A stretch of DNA of 64,000 nucleotides from Aidingimonas lacisalsi. Its GTDB lineage: Bacteria > Pseudomonadota > Gammaproteobacteria > Pseudomonadales > Halomonadaceae. Every line of letters begins with the position of its first letter. Positions within the stretch are counted from its first letter, which is position 1. A program made the position numbers and the translations under genes. The notes below the pieces were generated by a model. The model worked only from the letters and a program-made list of their open reading frames with translations. It was not told the origin of the DNA and did no database searches. The DNA is taken from assembly GCF_008079445.1 (NCBI RefSeq), contig NZ_VRYH01000005.1:186001-250000 (forward strand), written 5' to 3'. Of this stretch, positions 41,657-51,585 are shown one piece after another.

Positions 41657-42717
41657 ATGACACGCGACACGACTCCCCTCGCCCGGGGCGACAATTTACC
41701 GTCGACAACGATATCGACCCTGATGATGCGTCGGACCCACGTCCCGCCGAAGCCTTCGACACCGGATTGACGACTCGCCCCCTCGCCGACGACGACCCCG
41801 AATCGGAAAGCGAAGCGGCCATCGCCGACAGCCTGGCTCGACCACGTCGAAAACGCTGGGGCCTGGCGACACTATTGGGTGGCAGCCTGCTTCTGGGGGG
41901 GATCGAGTTCGTGCAACGGCTGTATAGTGCCGTACTCGTCAGCGATTGGAACGGCGGTGCCTGGAGCCTGCTGGGCATGCTGGCGTTGGGCTTGGGTGGC
42001 ACGGCCATGCTGAGAGAAATCGGGAAACTCAGACGCCTGCGACGACATGCTCAGTTGCGTCAGCGATTGGCGGCCCTCGACACATGTTCGCCCCAGGATG
42101 CCAGCCAGCTTGCCGACATGCTGCGCAGACAGCTAGGACTGGATGACGACCATCCTCACTGGCAAGCCTTTTCGCAGTCGCATCGCCCCCACCACAGTGG
42201 CGATGAAACCCGGCGGTTGCTGGCCCATCACCTGCTCGCCCCACGTGACCGCGAAGCACGCCGGCTCATTTCCCGCATGTCCGGTGATACCGCCATCATG
42301 GTGGCCGTCAGCCCGCTGACCCTCGTGGATATGGCACTGGTAGCATGGCGAAACCTGGCACTGATCGATCGCCTGGCTCGCCTGTATGGTCTGGAGCTCG
42401 GCTATGCTAGTCGGCTACGGCTCTTTCGAGCCGTGCTTCACAACATGGCCTTCGCCGGGGCCAGTGAAATGGCGAGTGAGGCCAGCATGGAACTACTCTC
42501 GATGAACGTGGCCGGCCGGTTGTCCGCACGAGCAGGCCAAGGTCTGGGGGTGGGGCTGCTAAGCGCGCGTCTGGGCATAAAATGCCTGGCCCTCTCACGC
42601 CCACTCCCTTTCGACGACGGCGAGTGCCCCCGCATCAGTGATTTGCGCCGGGAATTATGGCGCCAGTTACGCCAAATGGAACATACCGACTACCGACACG
42701 ATTCCCGTTCGACTTGA
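41653..42717 (+). CDS. ycjF: YcjF family (DUF697/TIGR01620) membrane protein
   Basis: A 354-residue inner-membrane protein partner of YcjX. An acidic N-terminal tail (~1-70) is followed by two membrane helices (ATLLGGSLLLGGIEFVQRL and SLLGMLALGLGGTAML) and a long C-terminal DUF697-like domain with MVAVSPLTLVDMALVAWRNL. It is translationally coupled to ycjX through an ATGA overlap. Its stop codon lies inside the ANR/FNR-type box of the next gene. Confidence 0.9.
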   Translation: MNDTRHDSPRPGRQFTVDNDIDPDDASDPRPAEAFDTGLTTRPLADDDPESESEAAIADSLARPRRKRWGLATLLGGSLLLGGIEFVQRLYSAVLVSDWNGGAWSLLGMLALGLGGTAMLREIGKLRRLRRHAQLRQRLAALDTCSPQDASQLADMLRRQLGLDDDHPHWQAFSQSHRPHHSGDETRRLLAHHLLAPRDREARRLISRMSGDTAIMVAVSPLTLVDMALVAWRNLALIDRLARLYGLELGYASRLRLFRAVLHNMAFAGASEMASEASMELLSMNVAGRLSARAGQGLGVGLLSARLGIKCLALSRPLPFDDGECPRISDLRRELWRQLRQMEHTDYRHDSRST

Positions 42718-42727
42718 TCTCAATCAA
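42714..42727 (+). promoter_or_regulatory. Perfect ANR/FNR binding site upstream of the universal stress gene
   Basis: TTGATCTCAATCAA matches the FNR/ANR consensus TTGATNNNNATCAA at every fixed position. Its centre is 67 bases before the UspA ATG. A class II arrangement (site near -41.5) would place the transcript start about 42762, with TAGGCT at 42749-42754 as a poor -10, as is usual for activated promoters. Oxygen-limited induction of the stress protein is inferred. Confidence 0.7.
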
Positions 42728-42787
42728 GGCATAACGGCTGTGATCGACTAGGCTACAGGAGAGTTCACGAGGAATGAGGTATCCATT

Positions 42788-43225
42788 ATGTATCAGTCGG
42801 TTCTGGTTGCCGTTGACGGTTCGGACAATTCACGCAAGGCCTTGGAGGTTGCCGCACAACTTGCGCAGGGCGAGGCCTCCCTCACCATCCTTCATGTGCC
42901 CGAGACGCTGACGCATGGCGCCACCATGGTGTGGGGGATCGGTGCCGTCGACCTGCAAAGCACACCGGAAGAACACGACAAAATCGGTCAGGAGGTCGTC
43001 ACCAAGGCCGCCGATACCGCCCGAGAAATGGGCGTCACACAAATCGATACGCTGGTCGAGCAGGGTGAACCCGCGCGTACCATTCTGCGTCAGGCCGAGA
43101 AACACGGTGTCGATGCGATCGTACTTGGCAGCCGTGGTCTGAGCGATCTGAGCGGTTTCGTCTTCGGCAGTGTCTCACACAAGGTCACACATGCAGCCAA
43201 GTGCAGCGTCATCACCGTACGCTGA
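42788..43225 (+). CDS. Universal stress protein, UspA family
   Basis: A 145-residue single Usp domain. The N-terminal VLVAVDGSDNSRKALEVA and the ATP-binding motif G(2x)G(9x)GS, seen as GSRGLSDLSGFVFGS near 115-129, suggest a nucleotide-binding member. In Pseudomonas, several Usp proteins are switched on by Anr and help survival without oxygen. The perfect ANR/FNR box upstream suggests the same here. The stop lies two bases from that of the convergent HAD gene. Confidence 0.93.
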   Translation: MYQSVLVAVDGSDNSRKALEVAAQLAQGEASLTILHVPETLTHGATMVWGIGAVDLQSTPEEHDKIGQEVVTKAADTAREMGVTQIDTLVEQGEPARTILRQAEKHGVDAIVLGSRGLSDLSGFVFGSVSHKVTHAAKCSVITVR

Positions 43226-43227
43226 GA

Positions 43228-44028
43228 TCAGGGAAACGTGAATCGTCGCTCCAGAACCCGGGCGACCGACACGTCGTCATGATGACCGATATGCTCGGCA
43301 TGAGGCACATGTCGGGCGAGGTCGGGATGTGCATTGGCCATCACATGCGCTTCTCCGGCCAGGGACAGCATTTCCGTATCATTGAGGTTATCACCGAAGG
43401 CGAGGCAACGCTCGGCCGGTAGTCCGAGCTGGGTCAACAATCCCGTCAGCGCCTTGCCCTTGTTGACACCGCCAGCCATCACCTCCAGCGAATTCACCTG
43501 GGAGTAGGTGATGTGCAGCCGTTCGCTATAGCGGGAGCGGATCGTTGTCTCAAGCGCCTGCAATGATCCCGGATCGCCAATATAGAGTACCTTGCCGACC
43601 CCCTCACCATCGAGCTCATCAGGTGCTGCGACCCGATAACCGAAGCCGGTATGGGCATGTAGTGCCAATAGTTGCGGTGCTTCCGCATCGATCAGCCAAT
43701 CATCATCACGATAAAGATTGAGACGCACGCCAGGCTCACGCTCGAGCCCGATCAGTTCGCGCGCCAACTCTCTTTCCACATAACGGGCATTCAACAAGCG
43801 CCCCTCAGGGTCGTGCAAGTAAGCACCATTGGTGCTGATCAAGTGTACCGGGACGCCAAGCCGATCCCGAAAAGCCAGCATGTCACGGAAATGGCGTCCC
43901 GAGGCGAAGGCAAGATAATGCCCCTGTTGCCCCAGAGTTCGTAATGCCTCGACGGTACGAGGGTGCAGGTCATGATCGGCCCCCAATAAGGTGCCGTCGA
44001 GGTCGGAAACGATAAGATGCGGTGTCAT
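43228..44028 (-). CDS. Cof-type HAD-superfamily IIB phosphatase
   Basis: A 266-residue haloacid-dehalogenase-type phosphatase. Motif I is SDLDGT (nucleophile D9, D11), the C2-type cap is in the middle, and motifs III and IV are KGKAL and GDNLNDTEML. Such enzymes (YidA, Cof) hydrolyse sugar phosphates or other small phosphates. The substrate cannot be fixed. AAGGA precedes the ATG. Confidence 0.9.
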   Translation of the reverse strand: MTPHLIVSDLDGTLLGADHDLHPRTVEALRTLGQQGHYLAFASGRHFRDMLAFRDRLGVPVHLISTNGAYLHDPEGRLLNARYVERELARELIGLEREPGVRLNLYRDDDWLIDAEAPQLLALHAHTGFGYRVAAPDELDGEGVGKVLYIGDPGSLQALETTIRSRYSERLHITYSQVNSLEVMAGGVNKGKALTGLLTQLGLPAERCLAFGDNLNDTEMLSLAGEAHVMANAHPDLARHVPHAEHIGHHDDVSVARVLERRFTFP

Positions 44029-44161
44029 GCCAGGTCCTTGTCACTCATTGACGCCTAGACTAACGGATATGATCGTATCTTGTCCGTAGTGGATACGCTG
44101 GAATGTTCAAACAACGAGTCACGTACGTTGCGATGACTTGGCTTGAAGGAGAAAAACAGGC

Positions 44162-44791
44162 ATGAAAACGCTGGTCATTGGAGCCAATGGGCAAATCGGT
44201 CGTCAATTCTGTGAGCTGGCACATCACGGCGGCACGCCCATCAGAGCGATGATCCGTCATCCCAATCAGCAGCCCTGGTTTCACGAACGCGGCATCGAGA
44301 CGGTGATCGCCGACCTGGAAGGTGACTTGCGCCAGGCCTTCAACGGCTGCGATCAAGCGGTGTTCACTGCAGGATCAGGGCCGCACACCGGCCCGGACAA
44401 AACGCTGCTCATCGATCTGTATGGCGCGATCCGTTGCATCGATCTGGCCGTCAACGCCAGTCTTGAACGCTTCATCATGGTCAGTGCGTTACGCGCCAGC
44501 GACCCGCTTGCTGCCCCCGACAAGCTGCGCCCTTACATGGCGGCCAAGTTCGCCGCCGACGCCTACTTGCGTTCGGCGAAGGTTCCCCATGTCATACTCA
44601 AGCCGGGTCGCCTGACCGATGAGGCGCCGACTCGCCAGGTCAGCACCTCGCTCGCCCACGCACCTGACAACACCGTATCTCGCGGGAACGTGGCCCACTC
44701 GCTTGCCTATCTGGTTCAGGCCAGAACGCTCAAGAACCGGGAATTCGATCTGCTCGACGGCGACTCCAGCATCGCCATGGCGCTTGTCTAG
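44162..44791 (+). CDS. NAD(P)-binding SDR-like protein, YhfK type
   Basis: A 209-residue atypical short-chain dehydrogenase (NAD(P)H-binding, SDR_a5-like). The Rossmann motif GANGQIG is at 7-13, with ASLERFIMVSALRASDP in place of a classical Tyr-x3-Lys centre, followed by RPYMAAKFAADAYLRSA. YhfK and similar proteins are small nucleotide-sugar-epimerase relatives of unknown substrate. AAGGAG sits upstream of the ATG. Confidence 0.87.
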   Translation: MKTLVIGANGQIGRQFCELAHHGGTPIRAMIRHPNQQPWFHERGIETVIADLEGDLRQAFNGCDQAVFTAGSGPHTGPDKTLLIDLYGAIRCIDLAVNASLERFIMVSALRASDPLAAPDKLRPYMAAKFAADAYLRSAKVPHVILKPGRLTDEAPTRQVSTSLAHAPDNTVSRGNVAHSLAYLVQARTLKNREFDLLDGDSSIAMALV

Positions 44792-44894
44792 GTTCCGAGC
44801 CATGCGATTCACGCATTGACGCCATGTCATGATTGGCGATGGCGTCATGAATCCGTATAGTAATCCCTCTATCCCCGCCAATCGAATGTGTCCG

Positions 44895-46835
44895 ATGCTG
44901 CAGAACAACGCGCTGCTTGCTCAGCTCAAGCAAGATATCCGCGAAAACACGCCTCGCGTCGAGGGTGTGATCAAAGCCACTGAAAAAGGGTTCGGCTTCC
45001 TCGAAACCGACGACGGCGAATCCTATTTCGTGCCGCCACCCGCCATGAAACAAGTCCTGCACGGCGACCGGGTCAAGGCCGTTCTCAAGGAGGAAGGTGA
45101 CAAGACCTCCGTCGAACCGGACACCTTGGTCGAGGCGGGTCTGGATCGCTTCATCGCTCGCGTCCAGAAACGCGACGGACGCCTGGGTGTCGTTCCCGAT
45201 CATCCCGTGTTCAAACAAGCGCTCAAGACCAGAATCAAACGCGGTCTCGACGAAGAGAGTATCGGTGACGGTGACTGGGTGGTCTCCCGGCTGGTACGCC
45301 ACCCACTCAACCCCGATGACCGCGCCTTCTTCACCCAAGTCGATGAGCTCGTGGCCAAGAGCGACGATCCCGCCGTTCCCTGGCGTGTCACCCTGGCGCG
45401 ACATGCGCTGGAACAAGCCTCGCCGACAGCCGGCGACGATTGGCCCATGCGGGATGAAGGCCTCAAACGCGAAGATCTGACGTCGGAACCCTTCTTCACC
45501 ATCGATAGCGAAAAGACTCGCGACATGGATGACGCCTTGCGCGTCGAACCTCGCCAAGAAGGCGGCTGGCGACTGACCACAGCCATCGCCGACCCAACAG
45601 CCTATGTCGAAGAGAACCACGCTGCCGACCTGGAGGCGCGTACCCGGGCATTCACCGTGTACCTTCCCGGTCAGAACGTTACCATGCTGCCGGAAGTACT
45701 CGCTGACGACCTCTGTTCGCTTTGGGTAGACTGTGATCGGCCGGTACTCGCTTGCGCACTGAATATCGAGGCCGATGGCAGCCTTGGCGACTATCGGTTC
45801 TTCGCTGCCACTGCCCGTTCGCATGCCAAGCTGGCGTACGATGCCGTATCCGACTGGCTCGAGGGGCAGGGCGACTGGGCGCCGGATTCCACCATCGGCG
45901 AACAGCTCGAGGCATTGCGCGATCTGACAGAAGCTCGTACGGCCTGGCGTGCCAAGCACGCGCTGGTCTACAAGGACCGCCCGGACTACGTCTTCGATCT
46001 CGACGAAGCCGGTAATGTATTGGATATCCGTACCGAGGAACGCCGTATCGCCAACCGCATGATCGAAGAGGCGATGATCGCGGCCAATGCTTGCTGCGCC
46101 GACCTTCTTGCGGACAAGATAGGACACGGCATTTTCAATGTGCATCGTGCCTTCGATCCCGAGAAAGCCGAGGCGGCCCATGAATTCCTTGCCGGTCAGA
46201 ATATCGAGGTCGAGCGGGCAGCCTTGCTCGAACTGCCACGTTACCGTGAACTCAAGCGTGAACTGGAAGAGCGAGAAGATCCGTGGCTGGACGCCCGGCT
46301 GCGACGTTTCCAGGGGTTTACCAGTATGTCCGCGCAACCCGGGCCGCATTTCGGTCTGGGGCTATCGGCCTATGCCACCTGGACCTCACCGATTCGCAAG
46401 TACGGCGATATGGTCAACCACCGTCTGATCAAGCGAGTCCTCAAGGGAGAGAGTGCACCGGCCGAAGCCAGCCAATCGCTCACCGAGCAATTGACAGAGC
46501 GCCGTCGACTCAACCGTATGGCCGAGCGAGACGTCAAGGATTGGCTATATGTACGCTATCTTGGCAATGCGGCCAAGGAACAGCAGGAATTTGACAGCGA
46601 AGTCATCGCCATCAATCGGGGTGGTTTACGCGTACGCCTGACCGCTAACGGTGCCACGGCGTTCGTGCCTGCTCCCTTGATTCATAACGACCGCGACAAG
46701 GTCGTCATCGATGACAAGGAAGGACGTGTACAGGTCGAAGGCGAAGAGCGTTTCAAGCTGGGTGACGTCATTCGTGTGATATTGACCGAGGCCCGCGAAG
46801 ACACGCGATCCCTGGTGGCTCGCCCAGCAACCTGA
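44895..46835 (+). CDS. rnb: Exoribonuclease II (RNase II)
   Basis: A 646-residue 3'-to-5' exoribonuclease. It aligns end to end with E. coli RNase II (644): N-terminal cold-shock domains (TPRVEGVIKATEKGFGFLE), a central RNB domain with metal-binding D204, D210, D212 and D213 (TIDSEKTRDMDDAL), and a C-terminal S1 domain (INRGGLRVRLTANGA). Upstream in-frame ATGs exist (44829 and others), but MLQNNALLAQLKQ at 44895 matches the E. coli start. No clear Shine-Dalgarno precedes any of them. A hairpin follows the stop. Confidence 0.95.
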   Translation: MLQNNALLAQLKQDIRENTPRVEGVIKATEKGFGFLETDDGESYFVPPPAMKQVLHGDRVKAVLKEEGDKTSVEPDTLVEAGLDRFIARVQKRDGRLGVVPDHPVFKQALKTRIKRGLDEESIGDGDWVVSRLVRHPLNPDDRAFFTQVDELVAKSDDPAVPWRVTLARHALEQASPTAGDDWPMRDEGLKREDLTSEPFFTIDSEKTRDMDDALRVEPRQEGGWRLTTAIADPTAYVEENHAADLEARTRAFTVYLPGQNVTMLPEVLADDLCSLWVDCDRPVLACALNIEADGSLGDYRFFAATARSHAKLAYDAVSDWLEGQGDWAPDSTIGEQLEALRDLTEARTAWRAKHALVYKDRPDYVFDLDEAGNVLDIRTEERRIANRMIEEAMIAANACCADLLADKIGHGIFNVHRAFDPEKAEAAHEFLAGQNIEVERAALLELPRYRELKRELEEREDPWLDARLRRFQGFTSMSAQPGPHFGLGLSAYATWTSPIRKYGDMVNHRLIKRVLKGESAPAEASQSLTEQLTERRRLNRMAERDVKDWLYVRYLGNAAKEQQEFDSEVIAINRGGLRVRLTANGATAFVPAPLIHNDRDKVVIDDKEGRVQVEGEERFKLGDVIRVILTEAREDTRSLVARPAT

Positions 46836-46861
46836 ACGACCTGCCATTCCAGACCTACCAA

Positions 46862-46893
46862 GCAGCGCTGACGTTACGCAGCGCTGCTCTTCT
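46862..46893 (+). terminator. Probable terminator of rnb
   Basis: A perfect 9-bp stem (GCAGCGCTG with CAGCGCTGC) and an 8-base loop, followed by TCTTCTAT, 26 bases after rnb. The T-tract is imperfect. Confidence 0.6.
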
Positions 46894-46903
46894 ATCCGAC
46901 CAC

Positions 46904-47770
46904 TCAGCCATGTCGGCGCTGCTTCTCGGTCGTCCAGTCCATGATTGGACGGCGTAGTCCATGAGCGCCTGTATAAGGGGCGTATTGCGGCGGCTGCCAG
47001 CCATCGAGGAGAGCCTCATCCAGAGTAAAGACCTCGACACCGATGGGATGGCAGGTTGCCAGCGGATCCCCGGCCTCAGGCCCCCACAAGTCCACGGATA
47101 GATCGCCGCCCGGACAGCACGACAAGGCACAGAGCAAGTCGATTTCGGCGAAGAACTCGATATAGTCACCCTTGCGTGCCGGGCATGCCTTCATGAAGTA
47201 TTGATCGTCCTCATTGAGGCCAGTGCACTGAAAGACATTGAGCACATCGTGTACGTCGAACTCGGTCAAGCCGAACGGCGCCACTGCCCGTACCAGATTG
47301 GAGTGGCAATGGTGATCGAAATCTTCGCCGGTCAGTAGTTTATTGACATACGGGTCGCACCGAGTACCAAGCAGGTCATGAACGCGACCTCCATCTTCAT
47401 CCACACCGTAGCCCGTCAACGTATCGTCGATGACCGTCGCCATGGGCCGCAAATAGGGAAGCGTCGACCACAGCCGATCGAAAGTCGACACATGAGCGCG
47501 TTGCAACTGACGCGTACGCGACGCCCAGAAGCGTTCGCGCGGATTGTGACGATGCCACAGGTTGAAATCACCGACCTGAGGCCCCTCTTGCGTCGACAAA
47601 CGCAGCACATGCCCCGCTGGTACTTGCCAGGCCAGCCCCTCACGGATCGGAACGGTCAACGCCTCGATTCGTGTCCGGCCGGCGGCGGCGGTCAAGCGGC
47701 TATAGAAATCCCGGTCGACATCCAGTATCGATCCCCGGTTCGCCTGGTAGGCGGCAGGCACTTTCGCCAT
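46904..47770 (-). CDS. DUF1989 (urea carboxylase-associated) family protein
   Basis: A 288-residue DUF1989 protein. The family usually sits with urea carboxylase genes, and some members form the carboxyguanidine deiminase of the guanidine pathway. Recognisable stretches are LRLSTQEGPQVGDFNLWHRHNPRERFWASRT, HDLLGTRCDPY and HHCHSNLVRAVAPFGL. Conserved Cys and His (HCHSN, NVFQCTG, LSCCPGGD) may bind metal. No urea or guanidine genes lie nearby, so its role here is open. It ends facing rnb. Confidence 0.82.
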   Translation of the reverse strand: MAKVPAAYQANRGSILDVDRDFYSRLTAAAGRTRIEALTVPIREGLAWQVPAGHVLRLSTQEGPQVGDFNLWHRHNPRERFWASRTRQLQRAHVSTFDRLWSTLPYLRPMATVIDDTLTGYGVDEDGGRVHDLLGTRCDPYVNKLLTGEDFDHHCHSNLVRAVAPFGLTEFDVHDVLNVFQCTGLNEDDQYFMKACPARKGDYIEFFAEIDLLCALSCCPGGDLSVDLWGPEAGDPLATCHPIGVEVFTLDEALLDGWQPPQYAPYTGAHGLRRPIMDWTTEKQRRHG

Positions 47771-47858
47771 CGCATTGTCTCGTTGTCCGGATTGATTGGC
47801 TCAGCGTAACGGAAGACATACCCAGTCGCATCAACGTTTGCGTCGATGGTTAGAAACG

Positions 47859-47886
47859 TAAAAGGGCACCCGAAGGTGCCCTTTTA
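47859..47886 (-). terminator. Terminator of the sdh-suc block
   Basis: An 11-bp inverted repeat AAAAGGGCACC / GGTGCCCTTTT with a 4-base loop, 30 bases after sucD. Its A/T ends make it able to act in both directions, but only sucD runs into it. Confidence 0.9.
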
Positions 47887-47915
47887 GTAGCGCCTGTGCA
47901 TGAAGGACGAACGAC

Positions 47916-48788
47916 TTACCAGCCGGTCGCTGCCTTCAGTGCATCGCCGATTTCCGCCAGCGACCGTACAGTCTTGACGCCTGCGGCTTCCAACGCGCCG
48001 AATTTCTCGTCGGCAGTGCCCTTGCCACCAGCGATGATCGCCCCGGCATGGCCCATGCGCTTGCCCGGAGGTGCTGTCACACCAGCGATATAGGCAACGA
48101 CCGGCTTGGACACGTTCGCCTTGATATAGGCAGCCGCCTCTTCTTCAGCGGTGCCACCGATTTCACCGATCATGACGATCGCTTCGGTCTTGTCGTCCTT
48201 CTCGAACCGCTCAAGAATATCGATGAACGTTGAGCCAGGAATCGGGTCACCACCGATACCCACGCAAGTGGACTGGCCGAAGCCGTGATCGGTCGTCTGC
48301 TTGACAGCCTCGTAGGTCAGGGTACCGGAACGCGAAACGATGCCGACCTTGCCTGCCTTATGGATATGGCCGGGCATGATGCCGATCTTGCTCTCATCGG
48401 GAGTGATGACGCCGGGGCAGTTAGGGCCGATCAGGCGTGCCCCCAGTTCGTCACACTTCACCTTCACGTCCAGCATGTCGAGTGTCGGAATGCCTTCGGT
48501 GATGCACACGATCAGCTTGATGCCGGCATTCGCGGCTTCAAGGATGGAATCCTTGCAGAAAGGCGCCGGCACATAGATGACGCTCGCTTCGGCACCGGTT
48601 TCCTGTACGGCTTCCTTAACGGTATTGAACACCGGCAGGCCCAAGTGCTCCTGGCCACCCTTGCCCGGAGTCACGCCGCCGACCATCTTAGTTCCGTAGG
48701 CAATCGCCTGTTCGGAATGGAAGGTCCCCTGGCCACCGGTAAACCCTTGGCAGATGACCTTGGTGTTCTTATCGATCAAGATGCTCAT
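47916..48788 (-). CDS. sucD: Succinate--CoA ligase, ADP-forming, alpha subunit
   Basis: A 290-residue alpha subunit that binds CoA and carries the phosphohistidine, H247 in [12 protein letters not shown]. The CoA-binding Rossmann part begins [14 protein letters not shown]. The ATG overlaps the stop of sucC (TAATG), so translation is coupled for a 1:1 complex. It ends the sdh-suc block, just before a strong terminator. Confidence 0.97.
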   Translation of the reverse strand: MSILIDKNTKVICQGFTGGQGTFHSEQAIAYGTKMVGGVTPGKGGQEHLGLPVFNTVKEAVQETGAEASVIYVPAPFCKDSILEAANAGIKLIVCITEGIPTLDMLDVKVKCDELGARLIGPNCPGVITPDESKIGIMPGHIHKAGKVGIVSRSGTLTYEAVKQTTDHGFGQSTCVGIGGDPIPGSTFIDILERFEKDDKTEAIVMIGEIGGTAEEEAAAYIKANVSKPVVAYIAGVTAPPGKRMGHAGAIIAGGKGTADEKFGALEAAGVKTVRSLAEIGDALKAATGW

Positions 48789-49954
48789 TACTTGCCCTCC
48801 GCTGCCTTGACGACCTGCTGTGCCGCATCGGTCAAGCTGGTTGCAGCGATGATATTCAAACCGCTGGAAGCCAGTTTTTCGGCACCCAGCTCGGCGTTGT
48901 TTCCTTCGAGACGCACCACGACCGGCACGTTGACGCCGACCTGCTCAACGGCACCGATAATGCCCTCGGCGATCATGTCGCAACGCACGATACCACCGAA
49001 GATATTGACCAGTACGGCCTTCACGGAGGTGTCGGAAAGAATGATCTTGAAGGCTTCCGCCACACGCTCCTTGGTTGCGCCACCGCCCACATCCAGGAAG
49101 TTGGCTGGCTGACCACCATTGAGCTTGATGATGTCCATGGTGCCCATGGCCAGGCCGGCCCCATTGACCATACAGCCGATGTTGCCGTCCAACGCCACGT
49201 AGTTCAGATCCCACTCCTGGGCTTCTGCCTCACGCTGATCCTCTTGCGAGGGATCACGCATGGCTTGCAGGTCAGGATGACGGTACAGCGCATTGCCATC
49301 CAGGTTGACCTTGGCATCAAGGCAATGGAGGTTGTTCTGCTCGGTGATGACCAGCGGGTTGATCTCAAGCAGTGCCAGATCCTTGTCATGGAACATCTTG
49401 GAAAGCCCCAGGAAGATCTTGGTGAACTGCTTGATCTGATCACCCGAAAGGCCTAACTGGAACGCCAACTCACGGGCCTGATAAGGCTGAGCGCCCACCA
49501 GCGGATCGATCTCGGCCTTGAGAATCTTTTCCGGCGTTTCCTCAGCGACTTTCTCGATCTCGACGCCACCTTCGGTAGATGCCATGAAGACTACGCGACG
49601 CGTGCCACGATCGACGACAGCCCCCAGATACAACTCATTGGCGATATCCGTGCAGGTTTCGACCAGAATCTTGGAGACCGGTTGACCGTTTTCATCGGTC
49701 TGAAAGGTCACCAGATTCTTGCCCAGCCACTGTTCGGCGAACGCCTTGGCATCGGCGGGATCCTTGACTAATTTGACGCCCCCGGCCTTGCCACGACCAC
49801 CGGCGTGCACCTGGGCCTTGACGACCCACATCTCACCACCGATTTTCTTGCAAGCCTCGAGCGCTTCCTCAGGGGTGTCCACGGCGAAGCCCTTGGACAC
49901 CGGCAGACCATAATCGGCAAACAGTTGTTTGCTCTGATACTCGTGAAGGTTCAT
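48788..49954 (-). CDS. sucC: Succinate--CoA ligase, ADP-forming, beta subunit
   Basis: A 388-residue ATP-grasp beta subunit, the same length as E. coli SucC. It opens with [18 protein letters not shown]. It shows the nucleotide-binding [18 protein letters not shown] and the C-terminal [13 protein letters not shown] segment. The frame continues 17 codons upstream, but ATG 49954 fits the family start exactly. It makes ATP from succinyl-CoA with SucD. It lies 144 bases behind lpdA. Confidence 0.96.
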   Translation of the reverse strand: MNLHEYQSKQLFADYGLPVSKGFAVDTPEEALEACKKIGGEMWVVKAQVHAGGRGKAGGVKLVKDPADAKAFAEQWLGKNLVTFQTDENGQPVSKILVETCTDIANELYLGAVVDRGTRRVVFMASTEGGVEIEKVAEETPEKILKAEIDPLVGAQPYQARELAFQLGLSGDQIKQFTKIFLGLSKMFHDKDLALLEINPLVITEQNNLHCLDAKVNLDGNALYRHPDLQAMRDPSQEDQREAEAQEWDLNYVALDGNIGCMVNGAGLAMGTMDIIKLNGGQPANFLDVGGGATKERVAEAFKIILSDTSVKAVLVNIFGGIVRCDMIAEGIIGAVEQVGVNVPVVVRLEGNNAELGAEKLASSGLNIIAATSLTDAAQQVVKAAEGK

Positions 49955-50064
49955 CGATTCATGCCATTGGTTGCATGTGATTCGAACGGTAATCCGGCAC
50001 ACCACCGGAGTGGGGCGTTTCCCGGATCACCCCCGTCAGCTTCCGATACATTGCCGGAAGCGAC

Positions 50065-50084
50065 GCGCCACCCTCGGGTGGCGC
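50065..50084. other. Hairpin in the lpdA-sucC gap
   Basis: A 9-bp inverted repeat (GCGCCACCC / GGGTGGCGC) just past the lpdA stop. In the transcribed (minus) direction no T-tract follows, so it is more likely an mRNA-stability or partial-termination structure than a full terminator. Confidence 0.45.
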
Positions 50085-50098
50085 TTGTTGTCGCATTG

Positions 50099-51565
<1,467 letters not shown>

Positions 51566-51585
51566 CTAGGAATACGTTGTGGGAC

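Noticed and set aside
44730-46349. 539-codon open frame antisense to rnb
   Set aside because: It mirrors the codon pattern of rnb, has no recognisable domain, and rnb aligns end to end with RNase II. Long antisense frames are common in GC-rich coding DNA.
48285-49112. 275-codon frame antisense to sucD/sucC
   Set aside because: It spans two genes on the other strand and has no domain, so it is a shadow.
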